Shown in pieces: positions 14,619 through 23,954 of a stretch of 36,708 nucleotides of DNA. The stretch lies in assembly GCA_018814045.1 (NCBI GenBank), contig JAHJAR010000146.1, forward strand, positions 1 through 36,708, written 5' to 3'. The position numbers and the translations under genes are program-made. The notes under the pieces were generated by a model. The model did not search any database, was not told where the DNA came from, and was given only the letters and a program-made list of their open reading frames with translations. Position 1 is the stretch's first letter; every line of letters begins with the position of its first letter. The stretch is from Planctomycetota bacterium (GTDB lineage Bacteria > Planctomycetota > Phycisphaerae > UBA1845 > Fen-1342).

Positions 14619-16355
14619 TCAACCGCCGAGCAGGGCCACGAAGGCGTCGATGTCGAAGCCGTTGACGCTGCCGTCGTCGTTCACATCAGCCGTTCTGATG
14701 TCACAGAGCGGGAAGGACGCCTCGTACGTGGTGGGGTCGTCGAGCGCCAGAACGAAGGCATCGATATCGAACCCATTCACCGCCCCATCGCAATTCACGT
14801 CGCCCTTGATTGGACTGACGAGGAAGCTGGTAATCCAGGTGCCCCAGTTGCCGGAGCCGTTGGCGTATTCTCCAATGGCCCAGAACGTGCTGTCATTGGT
14901 GGGGTCGACGCAGATGTCGAAATAGTCACCCCAACGATACCCGTTATAGCCGCTGCTGCCGATCGCGACCTCCGTCAATGCACCCATCGTGCCCAGCGGG
15001 TCGCCCGGCTGACGACCTGTTATTTGCACGCTGGCGTAGGTGGTCGCGCTGCTCATCGCGGTCACGAGACCGACTTCGCCCGCCGCGTTCTGGAAGATCG
15101 CCGGGAACCAGGTGTAGACGCCGGTCCCGCCCGCGACGTCGCCGGACTGGACCAATGTTGGCGAGCCGCTGGTGGGCCAGTTTCCAGTGTCGATGTGATA
15201 CCAGCGCGAGACCGCCCTGCCGCCGGCAAAGACTCCATGGCCGGTGTACAGATTCCCGTCGCGCCAGTGCACGTTAATGATGCGGCCGTCGAGGACGTCG
15301 ATCTCATCGCCGCCGAGATTGGGGGCGCTGTCCCAGGGGTAGTCGAAGTATGGGACCGTGACCGTCGCGGTAACCTTGACCGGGTTGGTGAGCGGATTCT
15401 GGATGGCGTGGATACGGATCGAGGTATTGCCGGCGTCATCCACGAAGAACGGTGCCTGGGCAGTGCCGTGACACTGGGCAGCCTGGACCGAGCCGGCGTA
15501 GCCGTCCCGCAAGTCCGACCAGGCCGCGGGGTTGCCGCCGAGCAAAGGCGTCTTGTCGAAGATGCGGAAGAGCACGCCGCCCCAGCCACTTCCGCCACCA
15601 CTGAGCTTGAACAGATTGCCGGTTACATAGTAGCCGCGATGATCGAAGCCCAGGCCGGGGTAATCCACCCAGTACGTGGACGAACCAATCTGGATGACCG
15701 AGTTGGTGCGGTATTTGTACCACACGCCGTTCGGGTCACCGTCGTCCGAGACGGCAATAGAGATCCAGCTCTCGGTGGTTCCGTAGGTCTCCAGCGCCAG
15801 GATGACGAAGCGGTCTTCGTAGTGATCGTAGAAACACTTGGGGTCAAACGTGAAGTCGCCGCCGCCGACCGTCTCGAAGAAGCCCGGATTCCCGGTGCTG
15901 TCCAGGTTCTGTGAGAAGGTCAGCGTGCCGTCCTTTGTGTAGAACGCCAGGGCCATATTGACCGTCGAGACGACATGATCGACTCCGACCGCCAGCGTCG
16001 GATCCGGGGGGCTCCAGGCGGTCTGCTGGATACCGGGGAAAAGCATGCCCGCATAGCCGCGCCGCGCGCTGGTCAATTCGCCCACGGGCAGATCGTTGGC
16101 TTCCTGCTGCCAGCGGACTTTGGCGCGCTTGTGCGGCGGCAATTGGTTTTTGACCAATTGAACCGGCCCATCCCAGGGGAACTCCGCCTGGATTTGGGGT
16201 TCGACCAGGCGTGTGTCGATAATCTCGACCGGCGTGGTACCGTGGCCGACGGCCCCGATCTCGGTCAGGTCCGAAGCCGGCTGGGACTCCTGGGCCAGCG
16301 CCCACGGCACGGCCGCCAGCAACAAGGCACAACAACTGAGGCGTACTGCGTTCAT
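14619..16355 (-). CDS. Secreted protein with C-terminal dockerin-type repeats
   Basis: 578 aa from the ATG at 16355, chosen because GGAGG lies 8 nt upstream and it opens a signal peptide (MNAVRLSCCALLLAAVPWALA). A frame extending to 16439 has no ribosome site. The large middle region is beta-rich and may be a propeller or similar fold, with motifs such as AWSPPDPTLAVGVDHVVSTV and WVDYPGLGFDHRGYYVTGN; no catalytic family is recognised. The C-terminus carries two calcium-loop dockerin repeats, GDVNCDGAVNGFDIDAFV and ADVNDDGSVNGFDIDAFV, as found on many secreted Phycisphaerae proteins. In clostridia dockerins bind cohesins; here the partner is unknown. Confidence 0.82.
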   Translation of the reverse strand: MNAVRLSCCALLLAAVPWALAQESQPASDLTEIGAVGHGTTPVEIIDTRLVEPQIQAEFPWDGPVQLVKNQLPPHKRAKVRWQQEANDLPVGELTSARRGYAGMLFPGIQQTAWSPPDPTLAVGVDHVVSTVNMALAFYTKDGTLTFSQNLDSTGNPGFFETVGGGDFTFDPKCFYDHYEDRFVILALETYGTTESWISIAVSDDGDPNGVWYKYRTNSVIQIGSSTYWVDYPGLGFDHRGYYVTGNLFKLSGGGSGWGGVLFRIFDKTPLLGGNPAAWSDLRDGYAGSVQAAQCHGTAQAPFFVDDAGNTSIRIHAIQNPLTNPVKVTATVTVPYFDYPWDSAPNLGGDEIDVLDGRIINVHWRDGNLYTGHGVFAGGRAVSRWYHIDTGNWPTSGSPTLVQSGDVAGGTGVYTWFPAIFQNAAGEVGLVTAMSSATTYASVQITGRQPGDPLGTMGALTEVAIGSSGYNGYRWGDYFDICVDPTNDSTFWAIGEYANGSGNWGTWITSFLVSPIKGDVNCDGAVNGFDIDAFVLALDDPTTYEASFPLCDIRTADVNDDGSVNGFDIDAFVALLGG

Positions 16356-16598
16356 CGCGGGGTCCTCCATCCTAGCGCGTCTCAAAGGGCAACCGGGGCC
16401 GATCGCGGCCAGATGTACGACCGCGAGTTGGCCATCCACAGTCTCGATTATGTCAGCCCGCGCGCTGTACTACAATCGTTTTTTTTCTGCTGGGGTGCCC
16501 GGGGGGCGGCGCGTGCGACCACGCGGAACGTGACCTGGCGAGCCGCCTGGGCTACGCTGCGCGGTCGTTAAGCAAGGAAAAGCGCAAGGAACGGCGTC
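16356..16598. other. Divergent intergenic region with possible -10
   Basis: Between two divergent genes. TACAAT at about 16470-16475 followed by a run of eight T on the plus strand could be the -10 region of the rightward gene; the -35 candidate TTATGT at 17-nt spacing is poor. The ribosome site AAGGAA sits 8-10 nt before the ATG at 16599. Confidence 0.35.
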
Positions 16599-17747
16599 AT
16601 GGTAGGGTGCGTGGGCGGTACAACAGCCAGACGGCTGGGCGAACAACCACGTACTCTGACCTGCGCGCGCGGGCGCGCGCGGGCGGCAACACCGGTGGGG
16701 TTCGTGGCCGCATGGCTGTCGTTGCTGGTCGGCGCGCTGCTGGTGGGCGCTGGGCCGGCGGCGGCGCAGACATCCACACCGGCCAGCAGAGCGGCCCACG
16801 CGCCGAACTCCGCTCCAGCCGAACAACCGCGCCTGGCGGAGTTTCTGCGTGCCAAGCAGAAGGCGCGCGACTGGATCGACCGCCTCGAAGTAGATCCGAT
16901 CGAGCTGAACAAACACCATGTCAAGGGCAAGAAGAAACTCGCCGAGATCCTCGATGCCTATCTGCGCTTCTACCGCCACGACGACGATCCCGCCGGGCGG
17001 GCCCGGATCATGGCGCGTGTGCGGCAGATGTATCAGCACACGAAGCGGCCCGAGTATCACAATATGGCGGACAATTCGCGTGAGGAATTCCTCGAGAACA
17101 GCATGTCGTATTGCCGCGTGGCATGGCTCCTGGAGCAGTTCGGCTTACCCACGCGACTCTACCGCAGTCACCTGCGGCACATCCAGCCGCGCCTGGATGA
17201 GCACCTGCGTGTGCGCGGCGCATGGCAGCGGGCCATGTTCGCGCGCTACTACGATGCCTTCGGCCTGGAGAAGCCGCCGATCCTCTGCAAGAAGACCAAG
17301 CGCACGGGCGTCATCGAGCGGCGTTTGCCGCTCGCTGAGTACCAGCAGCGCAGCGACGGCTACGACCTCACGCACGAGATCTTCGTCGCGTACAACTACG
17401 GCTACGACCGCACACAGAGCACATTGACGGAGGGAGATTTGGCGTACGCGCGCAAGATCCTGCCGGCCCTGGCGCGGCGCTACATGCAGGAGGATGACAG
17501 CGACTTGCTGGCCGAGGTGCTAAGCTGTCTAACCTACCTTGGCTGGCGCACGCTGCCGGAATTTGCGCAGGCCCGCGATTACCTCCTGGACCATCAGAAT
17601 GCGAACGGGACGTGGGGTGACTGGGAGGAATACCGCGTCGCGCTCGGCGACTACGTCGAGCAGTACTTCTACTTGCACAATACCATGGTGGCCATACACG
17701 CCCTGATGGCGGTGTACGAAGGCGACTGGCCCGCCGCGCCGGAGTAG
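16599..17747 (+). CDS. Secreted or anchored helical protein, cyclase-like C-terminus
   Basis: 382 aa. An Arg-rich start (1-30) precedes one hydrophobic segment (about 33-56, ending GPAAA|QT), which may be a long signal peptide or an anchor. The body is helical. Residues about 318-345 (ARDYLLDHQNANGTWGDWEEY) carry the QxxxGxW-type repeat seen in terpene cyclase/prenyltransferase alpha-alpha toroids, but the DxDD or VxDCTA catalytic motifs are absent, so enzymatic cyclase activity is not supported. An AAGGAA site supports the start. The gene converges with the DUF4159 protein next to it, which has several of the same repeats, so the two may work on the same target. Confidence 0.7.
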   Translation: MVGCVGGTTARRLGEQPRTLTCARGRARAATPVGFVAAWLSLLVGALLVGAGPAAAQTSTPASRAAHAPNSAPAEQPRLAEFLRAKQKARDWIDRLEVDPIELNKHHVKGKKKLAEILDAYLRFYRHDDDPAGRARIMARVRQMYQHTKRPEYHNMADNSREEFLENSMSYCRVAWLLEQFGLPTRLYRSHLRHIQPRLDEHLRVRGAWQRAMFARYYDAFGLEKPPILCKKTKRTGVIERRLPLAEYQQRSDGYDLTHEIFVAYNYGYDRTQSTLTEGDLAYARKILPALARRYMQEDDSDLLAEVLSCLTYLGWRTLPEFAQARDYLLDHQNANGTWGDWEEYRVALGDYVEQYFYLHNTMVAIHALMAVYEGDWPAAPE

Positions 17748-17782
17748 ACAGCGCAGTCGCGGTGGCTGGTACGGGCCGAGGT

Positions 17783-20128
17783 TCAGTGGGTCAGCGCGTA
17801 GAGGACGATGTTTGCGGTCAGACGGCGGGCATCTTCGTCCAACAGGCCGCGGCAACCGTAGCAGACGTGCCCGTCGAGGCCGCATCCCAGGGCGTAGGGG
17901 CTGTAGACGACGCACAGCCGACCGTCCAGGGTCAGGCCCCACAGGCGCGGGGTGTTCAGGTCCGGCTCGCTACGGAGCACGGGCTCCTTGTAGCGCACCG
18001 ATTGCATGTCGAATCCGGGCTTGCCCTGGAAGACAGCGTGATCGACGGGCAGCGGCTCGAGCGTTTGGTCGGGGAAGGTCTCGCGCAGGATACGGCGAAA
18101 CGCCTGGTCGAACGCCACCCGCCCGCAGCAAGCCTCTGCCAGCAGAAAACCACCCCGTCGCAGGTGTGCGGCCAGAGCGTCGCGCTCCGCCTCAGAGAGC
18201 TGGAAGTCGTAGTGCCCGACCATATACAGGATCGGGCAACTGGACAGGTCAGGATCGGTCAGGCGAATCTGCCGGTAGCGCGTCACAACATCGAGGCCCA
18301 GTTCGTCGTGCAGAAACTCGGCGAAGTGCACGAGCGCCAGCGGGTCGGGCCGCCAGTCGCCGTTGTGGATTATCTGCGCCATGCGGAACGCATCGCCCGG
18401 CGGCGGCCCGGGATCGGCGGCGGCCTCGAGTTGTGGGATGGTGATCACGTCCAGCCGGTCGCGCAAGGGTTGGCGACCGGAAGCGTAGGCGGCGATATTC
18501 GTACCCAGCTTGAAGGCCTCCTCGCTTAGCCGGGGCAGGTCGGCCTGTTCCCACAGGCATGAGAGATCACGCGGACTGAAGATGACACTGGTTCGGCAGC
18601 CCAGATCAAGCCCGGTCAAGCCGGACGGTTCCAGATCGTAGAAGCTGTGATAGACCGGGTGTTCCCCGCTCAGCTCGCGTAGCGGCACCTCGGGAAACGT
18701 CTCCGCAACGAACTTGTTGAAGCCGGCCACGAACGCCTGACGCCCGCAGCAGGCTTCTGCCAAGAGCAGGCCGCCCGCCTCGATGTAGGCCCGCAGCTTG
18801 GCGCGTTGCTCGGGCGTCCAGCGTGGAAACTGGTGACCGTGCAGGTACAGGATCGGCGCGGCCAGCCACTCTTCCAGTGGCGCTTCGAACTCGACGACCT
18901 GCCAGGTGACCGGCTCGCCCAGCTTGTCGCCGATGAAGGCTACCAGATGCTCGACATCGTGGCGGTCGGGATTCCACTCGTCGTCCCTGGCCCAGCGGAG
19001 TTTCTGCACCAACAGGGCCTTGTGACCCTTGGCCAGGAAGAGGACCGCCAGGCAGGTGTCGACGATGTCGTGCGACCAGTCGCCATCCAGGATTTGCCTT
19101 CGCACGAGGTACTCGGCCCCTTCGCGGTACCAGTCGTGCATGCCAAAGAAACGCTGGCCGGAGAGAATGCCGCAGCGTTCGACGGTGTAGAGCCAGTAGT
19201 GCACGTAGCGCAGCCCCTTGCCGGGGTTCTCTTCGACGCGGAAACGGCGCGCCAGCCAGGCCAGGCCGTTGGTTAGCTGGCGACTGGCCTGGTACTCGCC
19301 GCAGTGCGGGGCAGCGCCGTTCTGGAAGCCTCTCTCACGCCGCACGAGCCGGGTCTGACCGAGGATGATTAAATCGCTGATGCCCGCGGCGGTCATGCTG
19401 CCGTAGCTGGCTCCGTCCTGGCGGTAGTCCCAGCCGCCGTCTGAGTTCTGGGTGCGCAGCACGCCGTTGCGGGCTCGCTGCCAGACATTGAGAGGGATCG
19501 TGACGCCGGCTTCGGCGGCGGAATGCAACCCCAACAAGGCAAACTGCGAGTTGGAATGGTCGAACCCCTCCCCACTCTGGCGGTAGCTCCAGAGACCGGT
19601 CTTCGAGTCTTGTGCGCTACACAGCCACTGAGCTGCGATTTGAATTTCTTGCCGGTAGCGCACCGGATCCGCGGCGACCAGGACCATGATCTTCAGGCTG
19701 GTCACGTATACGGCCTGGTTCGGCTGGGACGAGACGTGTAACAACGCGGCGGTCATTCTCGGCGAGTCGGGGCGCTCGCCGGCCTGTAGCAGCGCCAGCG
19801 TGGCCAAGCAGGTCAGGCCGCCGGGATGACTGCGGTCAGCCCAGGAACCATCCGGGAGCTGCTGCTTGAGAATCGCCCGGACGCCGAGCCGGACGGCTCG
19901 TTTGACCTGGTCACCGGTTACGTCGGCCCCCGCCGGGAAGGAGATCAGGCCGACCGCCAGGGCGATCGCCAGCAGCGTGAGCAACAAGGACGGCCGCGAA
20001 CAGAAGCAGGACCGGGCGTGCGTGCGGCGTGGGTGGTCGATGGCGGCGGCGTTTGGCTGCGTCGGCGCGCCGGTCTCGGAGGCCGGTCGTTTTCGCCCGA
20101 CGAGGTGTCTGTGGCCGCTCCTGACCAT
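17783..20128 (-). CDS. Cyclase-repeat membrane protein with tandem DUF4159 domains
   Basis: 781 aa. A basic leader and one membrane helix (about 47-66) are followed by terpene-cyclase-like repeats (about 73-370; LPDGSWADRSHPGGLTCLA, QNSDGGWDYRQDG), then two DUF4159 domains (about 380-550 and 580-781), each with the hallmark AEACCG (457-462 and 664-669) in a class-I glutamine-amidotransferase-like fold (GGLLLAEACCGRQAF; GGFLLAEACCGRVAF). DUF4159 has no assigned biochemical activity that I know of. The tandem copy fused to cyclase repeats is the notable feature. It starts at ATG 20128, only about 3 nt past a predicted transcription start if the TATACT at 20139-20144 is its -10. It is convergent with a second cyclase-repeat gene. 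Confidence 0.85.
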   Translation of the reverse strand: MVRSGHRHLVGRKRPASETGAPTQPNAAAIDHPRRTHARSCFCSRPSLLLTLLAIALAVGLISFPAGADVTGDQVKRAVRLGVRAILKQQLPDGSWADRSHPGGLTCLATLALLQAGERPDSPRMTAALLHVSSQPNQAVYVTSLKIMVLVAADPVRYRQEIQIAAQWLCSAQDSKTGLWSYRQSGEGFDHSNSQFALLGLHSAAEAGVTIPLNVWQRARNGVLRTQNSDGGWDYRQDGASYGSMTAAGISDLIILGQTRLVRRERGFQNGAAPHCGEYQASRQLTNGLAWLARRFRVEENPGKGLRYVHYWLYTVERCGILSGQRFFGMHDWYREGAEYLVRRQILDGDWSHDIVDTCLAVLFLAKGHKALLVQKLRWARDDEWNPDRHDVEHLVAFIGDKLGEPVTWQVVEFEAPLEEWLAAPILYLHGHQFPRWTPEQRAKLRAYIEAGGLLLAEACCGRQAFVAGFNKFVAETFPEVPLRELSGEHPVYHSFYDLEPSGLTGLDLGCRTSVIFSPRDLSCLWEQADLPRLSEEAFKLGTNIAAYASGRQPLRDRLDVITIPQLEAAADPGPPPGDAFRMAQIIHNGDWRPDPLALVHFAEFLHDELGLDVVTRYRQIRLTDPDLSSCPILYMVGHYDFQLSEAERDALAAHLRRGGFLLAEACCGRVAFDQAFRRILRETFPDQTLEPLPVDHAVFQGKPGFDMQSVRYKEPVLRSEPDLNTPRLWGLTLDGRLCVVYSPYALGCGLDGHVCYGCRGLLDEDARRLTANIVLYALTH

Positions 20129-20138
20129 GGCTACATGA

Positions 20139-20185
20139 GTATAACCGGGTCCGACTCGTCAGTCCGCGGGGCGTCTGCTATAGTT
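20139..20185. promoter_or_regulatory. Back-to-back -10 boxes of divergent promoters
   Basis: In the 63-nt gap between divergent genes, TATACT on the minus strand (20139-20144) and an extended -10 TGCTATAGT on the plus strand (about 20176-20184) point away from each other. Both would start transcription within a few bases of the start codons at 20128 and 20192, implying leaderless or near-leaderless mRNAs. No clear ribosome site precedes either ATG, which agrees with this. Neither has a good -35. Confidence 0.45.
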
Positions 20186-20191
20186 AGTCGC

Positions 20192-21118
20192 ATGGCAGAG
20201 AGCGGTGCAGGCGACGGTGTATGGACCGTGGCACGCCTGTTGGCGTGGACGCGGGGACACCTGGAACGTCAAGGCGTAGAGTCGCCGCGTCTTTGTGCCG
20301 AGATCCTGCTCGCCCACGCCATGCAGTGTGACCGGATTCGGCTCTACACGCAGCACGATCTGGTACCGCCCGAGACGGCCCTGGCCCGCTTCCGCAGTGC
20401 GGTGAAGGACGCTGCCGCCGGGACGCCTATCGCCTATCTGACTGGCGAGAAGGAGTTCTTCTCGGTGACCTTTGAGGTCACTCCGGACGTGTTGATCCCG
20501 CGTCCGGAGACCGAGGTCCTGGTCGAGCGAACGATCGATCTGGCGCGGCACGGTCCCGCAGCGCCGTGCTCGATTCTGGATCTGGGTACTGGTAGCGGTT
20601 GCATCGCGATCAGCTTGGCGAAACACCTGCGCGACGCTTCGGTCTGCGCCAGTGACATTTCGGCCGCGGCGCTCGCAGTGGCCCAGCGCAATGCCGCCCG
20701 GCACGGCCTCACCGAGCGGATTACGTTTGGTGTCGGTGACCTCTTCGCCCCGTGGCAGGGCGCGAGTAGCGGCGGCGCATCCCGGGCATTCGACATCATC
20801 GTCTGCAACCCGCCGTACATCGGCACTTCCCAGATGGAGTCGTTGCCGGCGAATGTGCGTGATTTCGAGCCCTCGGCGGCGTTGCTGGGCGGCCCGGACG
20901 GACTGGAGGTCATCCGTCGCTTCATCACCGCAGCGCCCGGGCACCTGAGGCCCGGCGGGCACGTGCTGCTGGAGGTCGCCTACGATCAGGCGGTGTCGGT
21001 GCGGGCGCTCTTCAACGAGGCCGTATGGAAAGAGATTCGCGTGTTCCGTGACGCGTTGCAGCACGAGCGAGTTGTCCAGGCGTGCTGCGGTGTTGCCCAA
21101 CAGACGCAAGTAGCTTGA
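20192..21118 (+). CDS. prmC: Peptide chain release factor N5-glutamine methyltransferase
   Basis: 308 aa from the ATG at 20192; a longer open frame reaches back to 19826 but runs opposite the neighbouring gene and lacks family similarity. It is a class-I SAM methyltransferase that methylates the GGQ glutamine of release factors. It shows an N-terminal helical domain (1-85), SAM-binding LDLGTGSG (130-137) and the catalytic NPPY (206-209), as in HemK/PrmC. The match to PrmC rather than the ribosomal enzyme PrmB rests on the short N-terminal helical domain. prfA is not adjacent. murA starts 10 nt after the stop, so the two are cotranscribed. Confidence 0.95.
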   Translation: MAESGAGDGVWTVARLLAWTRGHLERQGVESPRLCAEILLAHAMQCDRIRLYTQHDLVPPETALARFRSAVKDAAAGTPIAYLTGEKEFFSVTFEVTPDVLIPRPETEVLVERTIDLARHGPAAPCSILDLGTGSGCIAISLAKHLRDASVCASDISAAALAVAQRNAARHGLTERITFGVGDLFAPWQGASSGGASRAFDIIVCNPPYIGTSQMESLPANVRDFEPSAALLGGPDGLEVIRRFITAAPGHLRPGGHVLLEVAYDQAVSVRALFNEAVWKEIRVFRDALQHERVVQACCGVAQQTQVA

Positions 21119-21128
21119 GGGAGCAGCC

Positions 21129-22409
21129 GTGGGACTACCCTATTTTCACATCAACGGTGGCAATCGATTGCGTGGCACGGTGCGCGTCAGCGGCGCCAAG
21201 AACGCCGCCTTACCGATCATGGCCGCGTCGATTCTCTGCGAGGGCGAGATCATCCTGCACGACGTGCCTTACGTGGCCGACGTGCTGTCGCTGTCCGAAT
21301 TGCTGATCAAGCTGGGCGTGGACGTGGAACGCCGTCCTGATCACTCGTTGCGGCTGGTGGTGCGCGACGAGATGAACTCGCGGGCTGAGTACGACATCGT
21401 TCGCAAGATGCGTGCCTCGATTTGCGTGCTTGGCCCGCTGCTGGCCAAGCGCCGGCGGGCCACGGTGGCCATGCCGGGCGGCTGCGCGATCGGTGATCGT
21501 CCGGTCGATCTGCACGTGCGCGCCATGCGGCAGTTCGGGGCCGACGTGGATCTCGTCAGTGGTGACATCGTCGCCAAGGCGAAACGCCTGCGCGGGGCCG
21601 AGGTTTTTCTCGGCGGCCCGTTCGGTTCGACAGTGCTCGGTACCGCCAACGCGATGATGGCCGCGACGCTGGCGGAAGGAATCACCGTGATCGAGATGGC
21701 CGCTTGCGAGCCGGAGGTGGTCGACCTGGCCGATTTCCTGAATCAGTGTGGCGCGTCGATCACCGGTCAGGGCACACCGCGGATCGTTGTCGAGGGCGTG
21801 CCCGAGTTGAAGGGCTGCGAATACCGCATCATCCCTGATCGCATCGAGGCCGGCACCTTTATGGTCGCAGCGACGATCACCAACGGCGAATTGAAGCTGG
21901 AAAATTGCCGGCTGGATCACCTGATGGCGTTTATCGACCGGCTGGCGGCGGTCGGCGTCAAGGTGGAGCGCGCTGATGCCGCCGTCACCGTTGCTTCGGT
22001 GCGCCACCTGGAACCGATTGATGTCACGACCCAGCCCTTCCCCGGTTTTCCGACCGACTTGCAGGCCCAGTTGATGACGCTGCTGTGCCTGGCGGACGGC
22101 AACAGCATCATTACGGAGAAGATCTTTCCCGACCGCTTCCTGCACGTCGCCGAGCTGAACCGCATGGGGGCCCGACTGCGCAAGGAAGGGCCGACGGTCA
22201 TCATTGAGGGTGTCAAGCGTCTGGTCGGTGCGCCGGTTATGGCGTCGGATCTGCGGGCTTCCGCGGCGCTGGTGCTCGCTGGGCTATGTGCGCGGGGTGC
22301 GACGCGCGTCAATCGGATTTATCACATCGATCGCGGTTACGAGCGCATCGACGAGAAGCTGCGGGCCGTCGGTGCGGAAATAGAACGTCGCGAGGGCGAC
22401 GAAACCTAG
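21129..22409 (+). CDS. murA: UDP-N-acetylglucosamine 1-carboxyvinyltransferase
   Basis: 426 aa, the usual length. It transfers enolpyruvate from PEP to UDP-GlcNAc, the first committed step of peptidoglycan synthesis. Visible: the substrate-binding SGAKNAAL (21-28), and PGGCAIGDRPVDLH with Cys119, the residue attacked by fosfomycin (an Asp there would predict resistance). The conserved FPTDLQAQ motif follows in the second half. It starts with GTG at 21129 behind GAGGGAG. Its presence argues for a peptidoglycan wall, as now accepted for planctomycetes. The stop codon TAG (22407-22409) forms the first three bases of a repeat element. Confidence 0.97.
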   Translation: MGLPYFHINGGNRLRGTVRVSGAKNAALPIMAASILCEGEIILHDVPYVADVLSLSELLIKLGVDVERRPDHSLRLVVRDEMNSRAEYDIVRKMRASICVLGPLLAKRRRATVAMPGGCAIGDRPVDLHVRAMRQFGADVDLVSGDIVAKAKRLRGAEVFLGGPFGSTVLGTANAMMAATLAEGITVIEMAACEPEVVDLADFLNQCGASITGQGTPRIVVEGVPELKGCEYRIIPDRIEAGTFMVAATITNGELKLENCRLDHLMAFIDRLAAVGVKVERADAAVTVASVRHLEPIDVTTQPFPGFPTDLQAQLMTLLCLADGNSIITEKIFPDRFLHVAELNRMGARLRKEGPTVIIEGVKRLVGAPVMASDLRASAALVLAGLCARGATRVNRIYHIDRGYERIDEKLRAVGAEIERREGDET

Positions 22410-22517
22410 TGCTACAACGTCAGAAGCGTCGGTCATTCATCCGAGCCCCGCACGTAAGGTCTTACAATCTCACGGCTTACCAGGCTCGCCGTAGGGGTTT
22501 CCAACGCTGTAGCACTA
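22407..22517 (+). repeat. Repeat family A, copy 2: 111-bp element with terminal inverted repeats
   Basis: The ends TAGTGCTACAACG and (read inward) TAGTGCTACAGCG match at 12 of 13 positions. The interior shares GAGCCCCGCACGTAAGGTC, CTTACCAGGCTCGCCGTAGG and GGGGTTTCC with 10519-10714. It has no reading frame, so it resembles a miniature inverted-repeat element. Its first three bases are the murA stop codon, so the element supplies the end of that gene. Confidence 0.75.
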
Positions 22518-22758
22518 GCAGCAGGGCAGCCTGCCCGGCTGTGGTGAGAGACCCAACCACGGGAGATCGGCCGGCCCCGGGCCGGATCGGTCTGGAGTAT
22601 CCGTAGAATGGCATGTGATCTGAGGGCGGTGCCCCGCAGCCTCGTAACCGGTTTCGGCCGGCATCCACCGCCCGGAACAAGAAAGAGCGGGAAATCCTGA
22701 AGAAGTCCGTTGCGCTCGCGCCACAACGGCGACTACTAGAATAGAGACGGTCCTCGGT
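22518..22758. other. Intergenic stretch between convergent genes
   Basis: About 240 nt with no frame resembling a protein. A short hairpin GGCAG-CCTGCC lies near 22525. Otherwise I see nothing. Confidence 0.4.
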
Positions 22759-22800
22759 GGGGACGGCTCTGAGGGGGGAGGGCCGTCCCCCGGGGGTTTT
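22759..22800 (+). terminator. Terminator-like hairpin between murA and SPFH gene
   Basis: A 9-bp stem GGGGACGGC/GCCGTCCCC (22759-22767 with 22782-22790) with a G-rich loop is followed by CGGGGG and TTTT. It sits between convergent genes and may end rightward transcription. Confidence 0.55.
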
Positions 22801-22856
22801 GCGCGGTCGTCCGACACGATCGTGCCGCTGGCGGCGGTCGTCAGTCGTTGGGTGGC

Positions 22857-23948
22857 TCAGGTGGGGTCGATCTGTCGCTCGCCGCAATTGCCGCAGTATT
22901 TTGCCTGGCCGGAAACCTGTGCTCCGCAGTTGTGGCAGAAGCGCGTGGTAGTGACCGCGGCCCCGCAGCCCATGCAGAACTTCGCTCCGGCGGGGACGGG
23001 GTGGTTGCATTTGCCGCAAGGTTGGCTCGCGCCAGCGGCTGCCGCAGCCCCCGTCGCCGCACCGGCGGTCGCGCCGGATGGAGGCGGTTGGCCAGGTTGC
23101 ATGGCCCTCTGCATACCCTGGGCGATCATGCCGCCGAAGCCGACGCCCATTCCCATGCCCATGCCGGCGGCGGCCATACCGCCACCTTCACCGCCGGACT
23201 GGGCGGCGTCCCGAATGGCCCGGGCGGTCTGGAGTTGCATGTAGCGGTCGAGGTTTCCGAGCGCTGCCATGCCGGCGCGCTCGTCCATCATCTTCTGGAC
23301 TTCTTCCGGGGGAGTGATCGCGCCGACGAACAGGTCGGTCAGTTCGAGGCCGTAGCGGGCGAAATCGTCGGCTACGCGTGCTTTGCAGGCCGCGGCCAAC
23401 TCATCGTAGTGGCGCGGCAGATCAAGAATGGTCTCGAGCGTTTCGCCCAGGAGGTCGGTCAGCCGGGCGACGATCAGGTCGCGCAGATAATCCTCGATTT
23501 CGCGGGAAGTGTAGCGGCCCTGCGTGCCCACGAGCTCGCCCACAAACACCTGCGTATCCGCGATCCGCAGCGCGAACTTGCCGAAGCTGCGCAGCCGAAC
23601 CATCATCAGTTCCTTGTCGCGAAACGCGATGGGCTGCTTGGTGCCCCATTTCAAGTCCAGAAAGATCTTCTTGGATACGAAATACACCTGGGCCTGGAAG
23701 GGGTTATCGGCCCATGGCAGCGTCAGAATGCGCGTCAGGATCGGGACGTTTTGCGTGGTGAGCGTGTGCCGGCCCGGGCCGAACGTGTCATACGCCTTGC
23801 CGTCGCGGAAGAAGACGGCCTCCTGGCTCTCCTGCACGATGAGCTGCGCGCCGATCTTGATGTCCGCCGAACCCTCCGCGGGCTCGCGGTGCACGAGCGT
23901 GTCGCCGGTCTCGTCGAAGAACTTGATGACTTCGAGCCTGATTCCCAT
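22857..23948 (-). CDS. SPFH-domain protein with double zinc ribbon (YdjI-like)
   Basis: 363 aa. An SPFH/band-7-type domain spans about 25-235 ([27 protein letters not shown] is its usual opening), followed by a coiled coil, a Gly/Met/Ala/Pro-rich linker, and two C-terminal zinc ribbons with all eight cysteines: 311/314/325/328 and 338/341/352/355. The same order is found in Bacillus YdjI, which works with the PspA-type membrane stress response, so a scaffold at the membrane is the best guess. The upstream coiled-coil gene ends 6 nt before its start, so the two form an operon and probably a complex. Confidence 0.85.
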   Translation of the reverse strand: MGIRLEVIKFFDETGDTLVHREPAEGSADIKIGAQLIVQESQEAVFFRDGKAYDTFGPGRHTLTTQNVPILTRILTLPWADNPFQAQVYFVSKKIFLDLKWGTKQPIAFRDKELMMVRLRSFGKFALRIADTQVFVGELVGTQGRYTSREIEDYLRDLIVARLTDLLGETLETILDLPRHYDELAAACKARVADDFARYGLELTDLFVGAITPPEEVQKMMDERAGMAALGNLDRYMQLQTARAIRDAAQSGGEGGGMAAAGMGMGMGVGFGGMIAQGMQRAMQPGQPPPSGATAGAATGAAAAAGASQPCGKCNHPVPAGAKFCMGCGAAVTTTRFCHNCGAQVSGQAKYCGNCGERQIDPT

Positions 23949-23954
23949 GATTGC

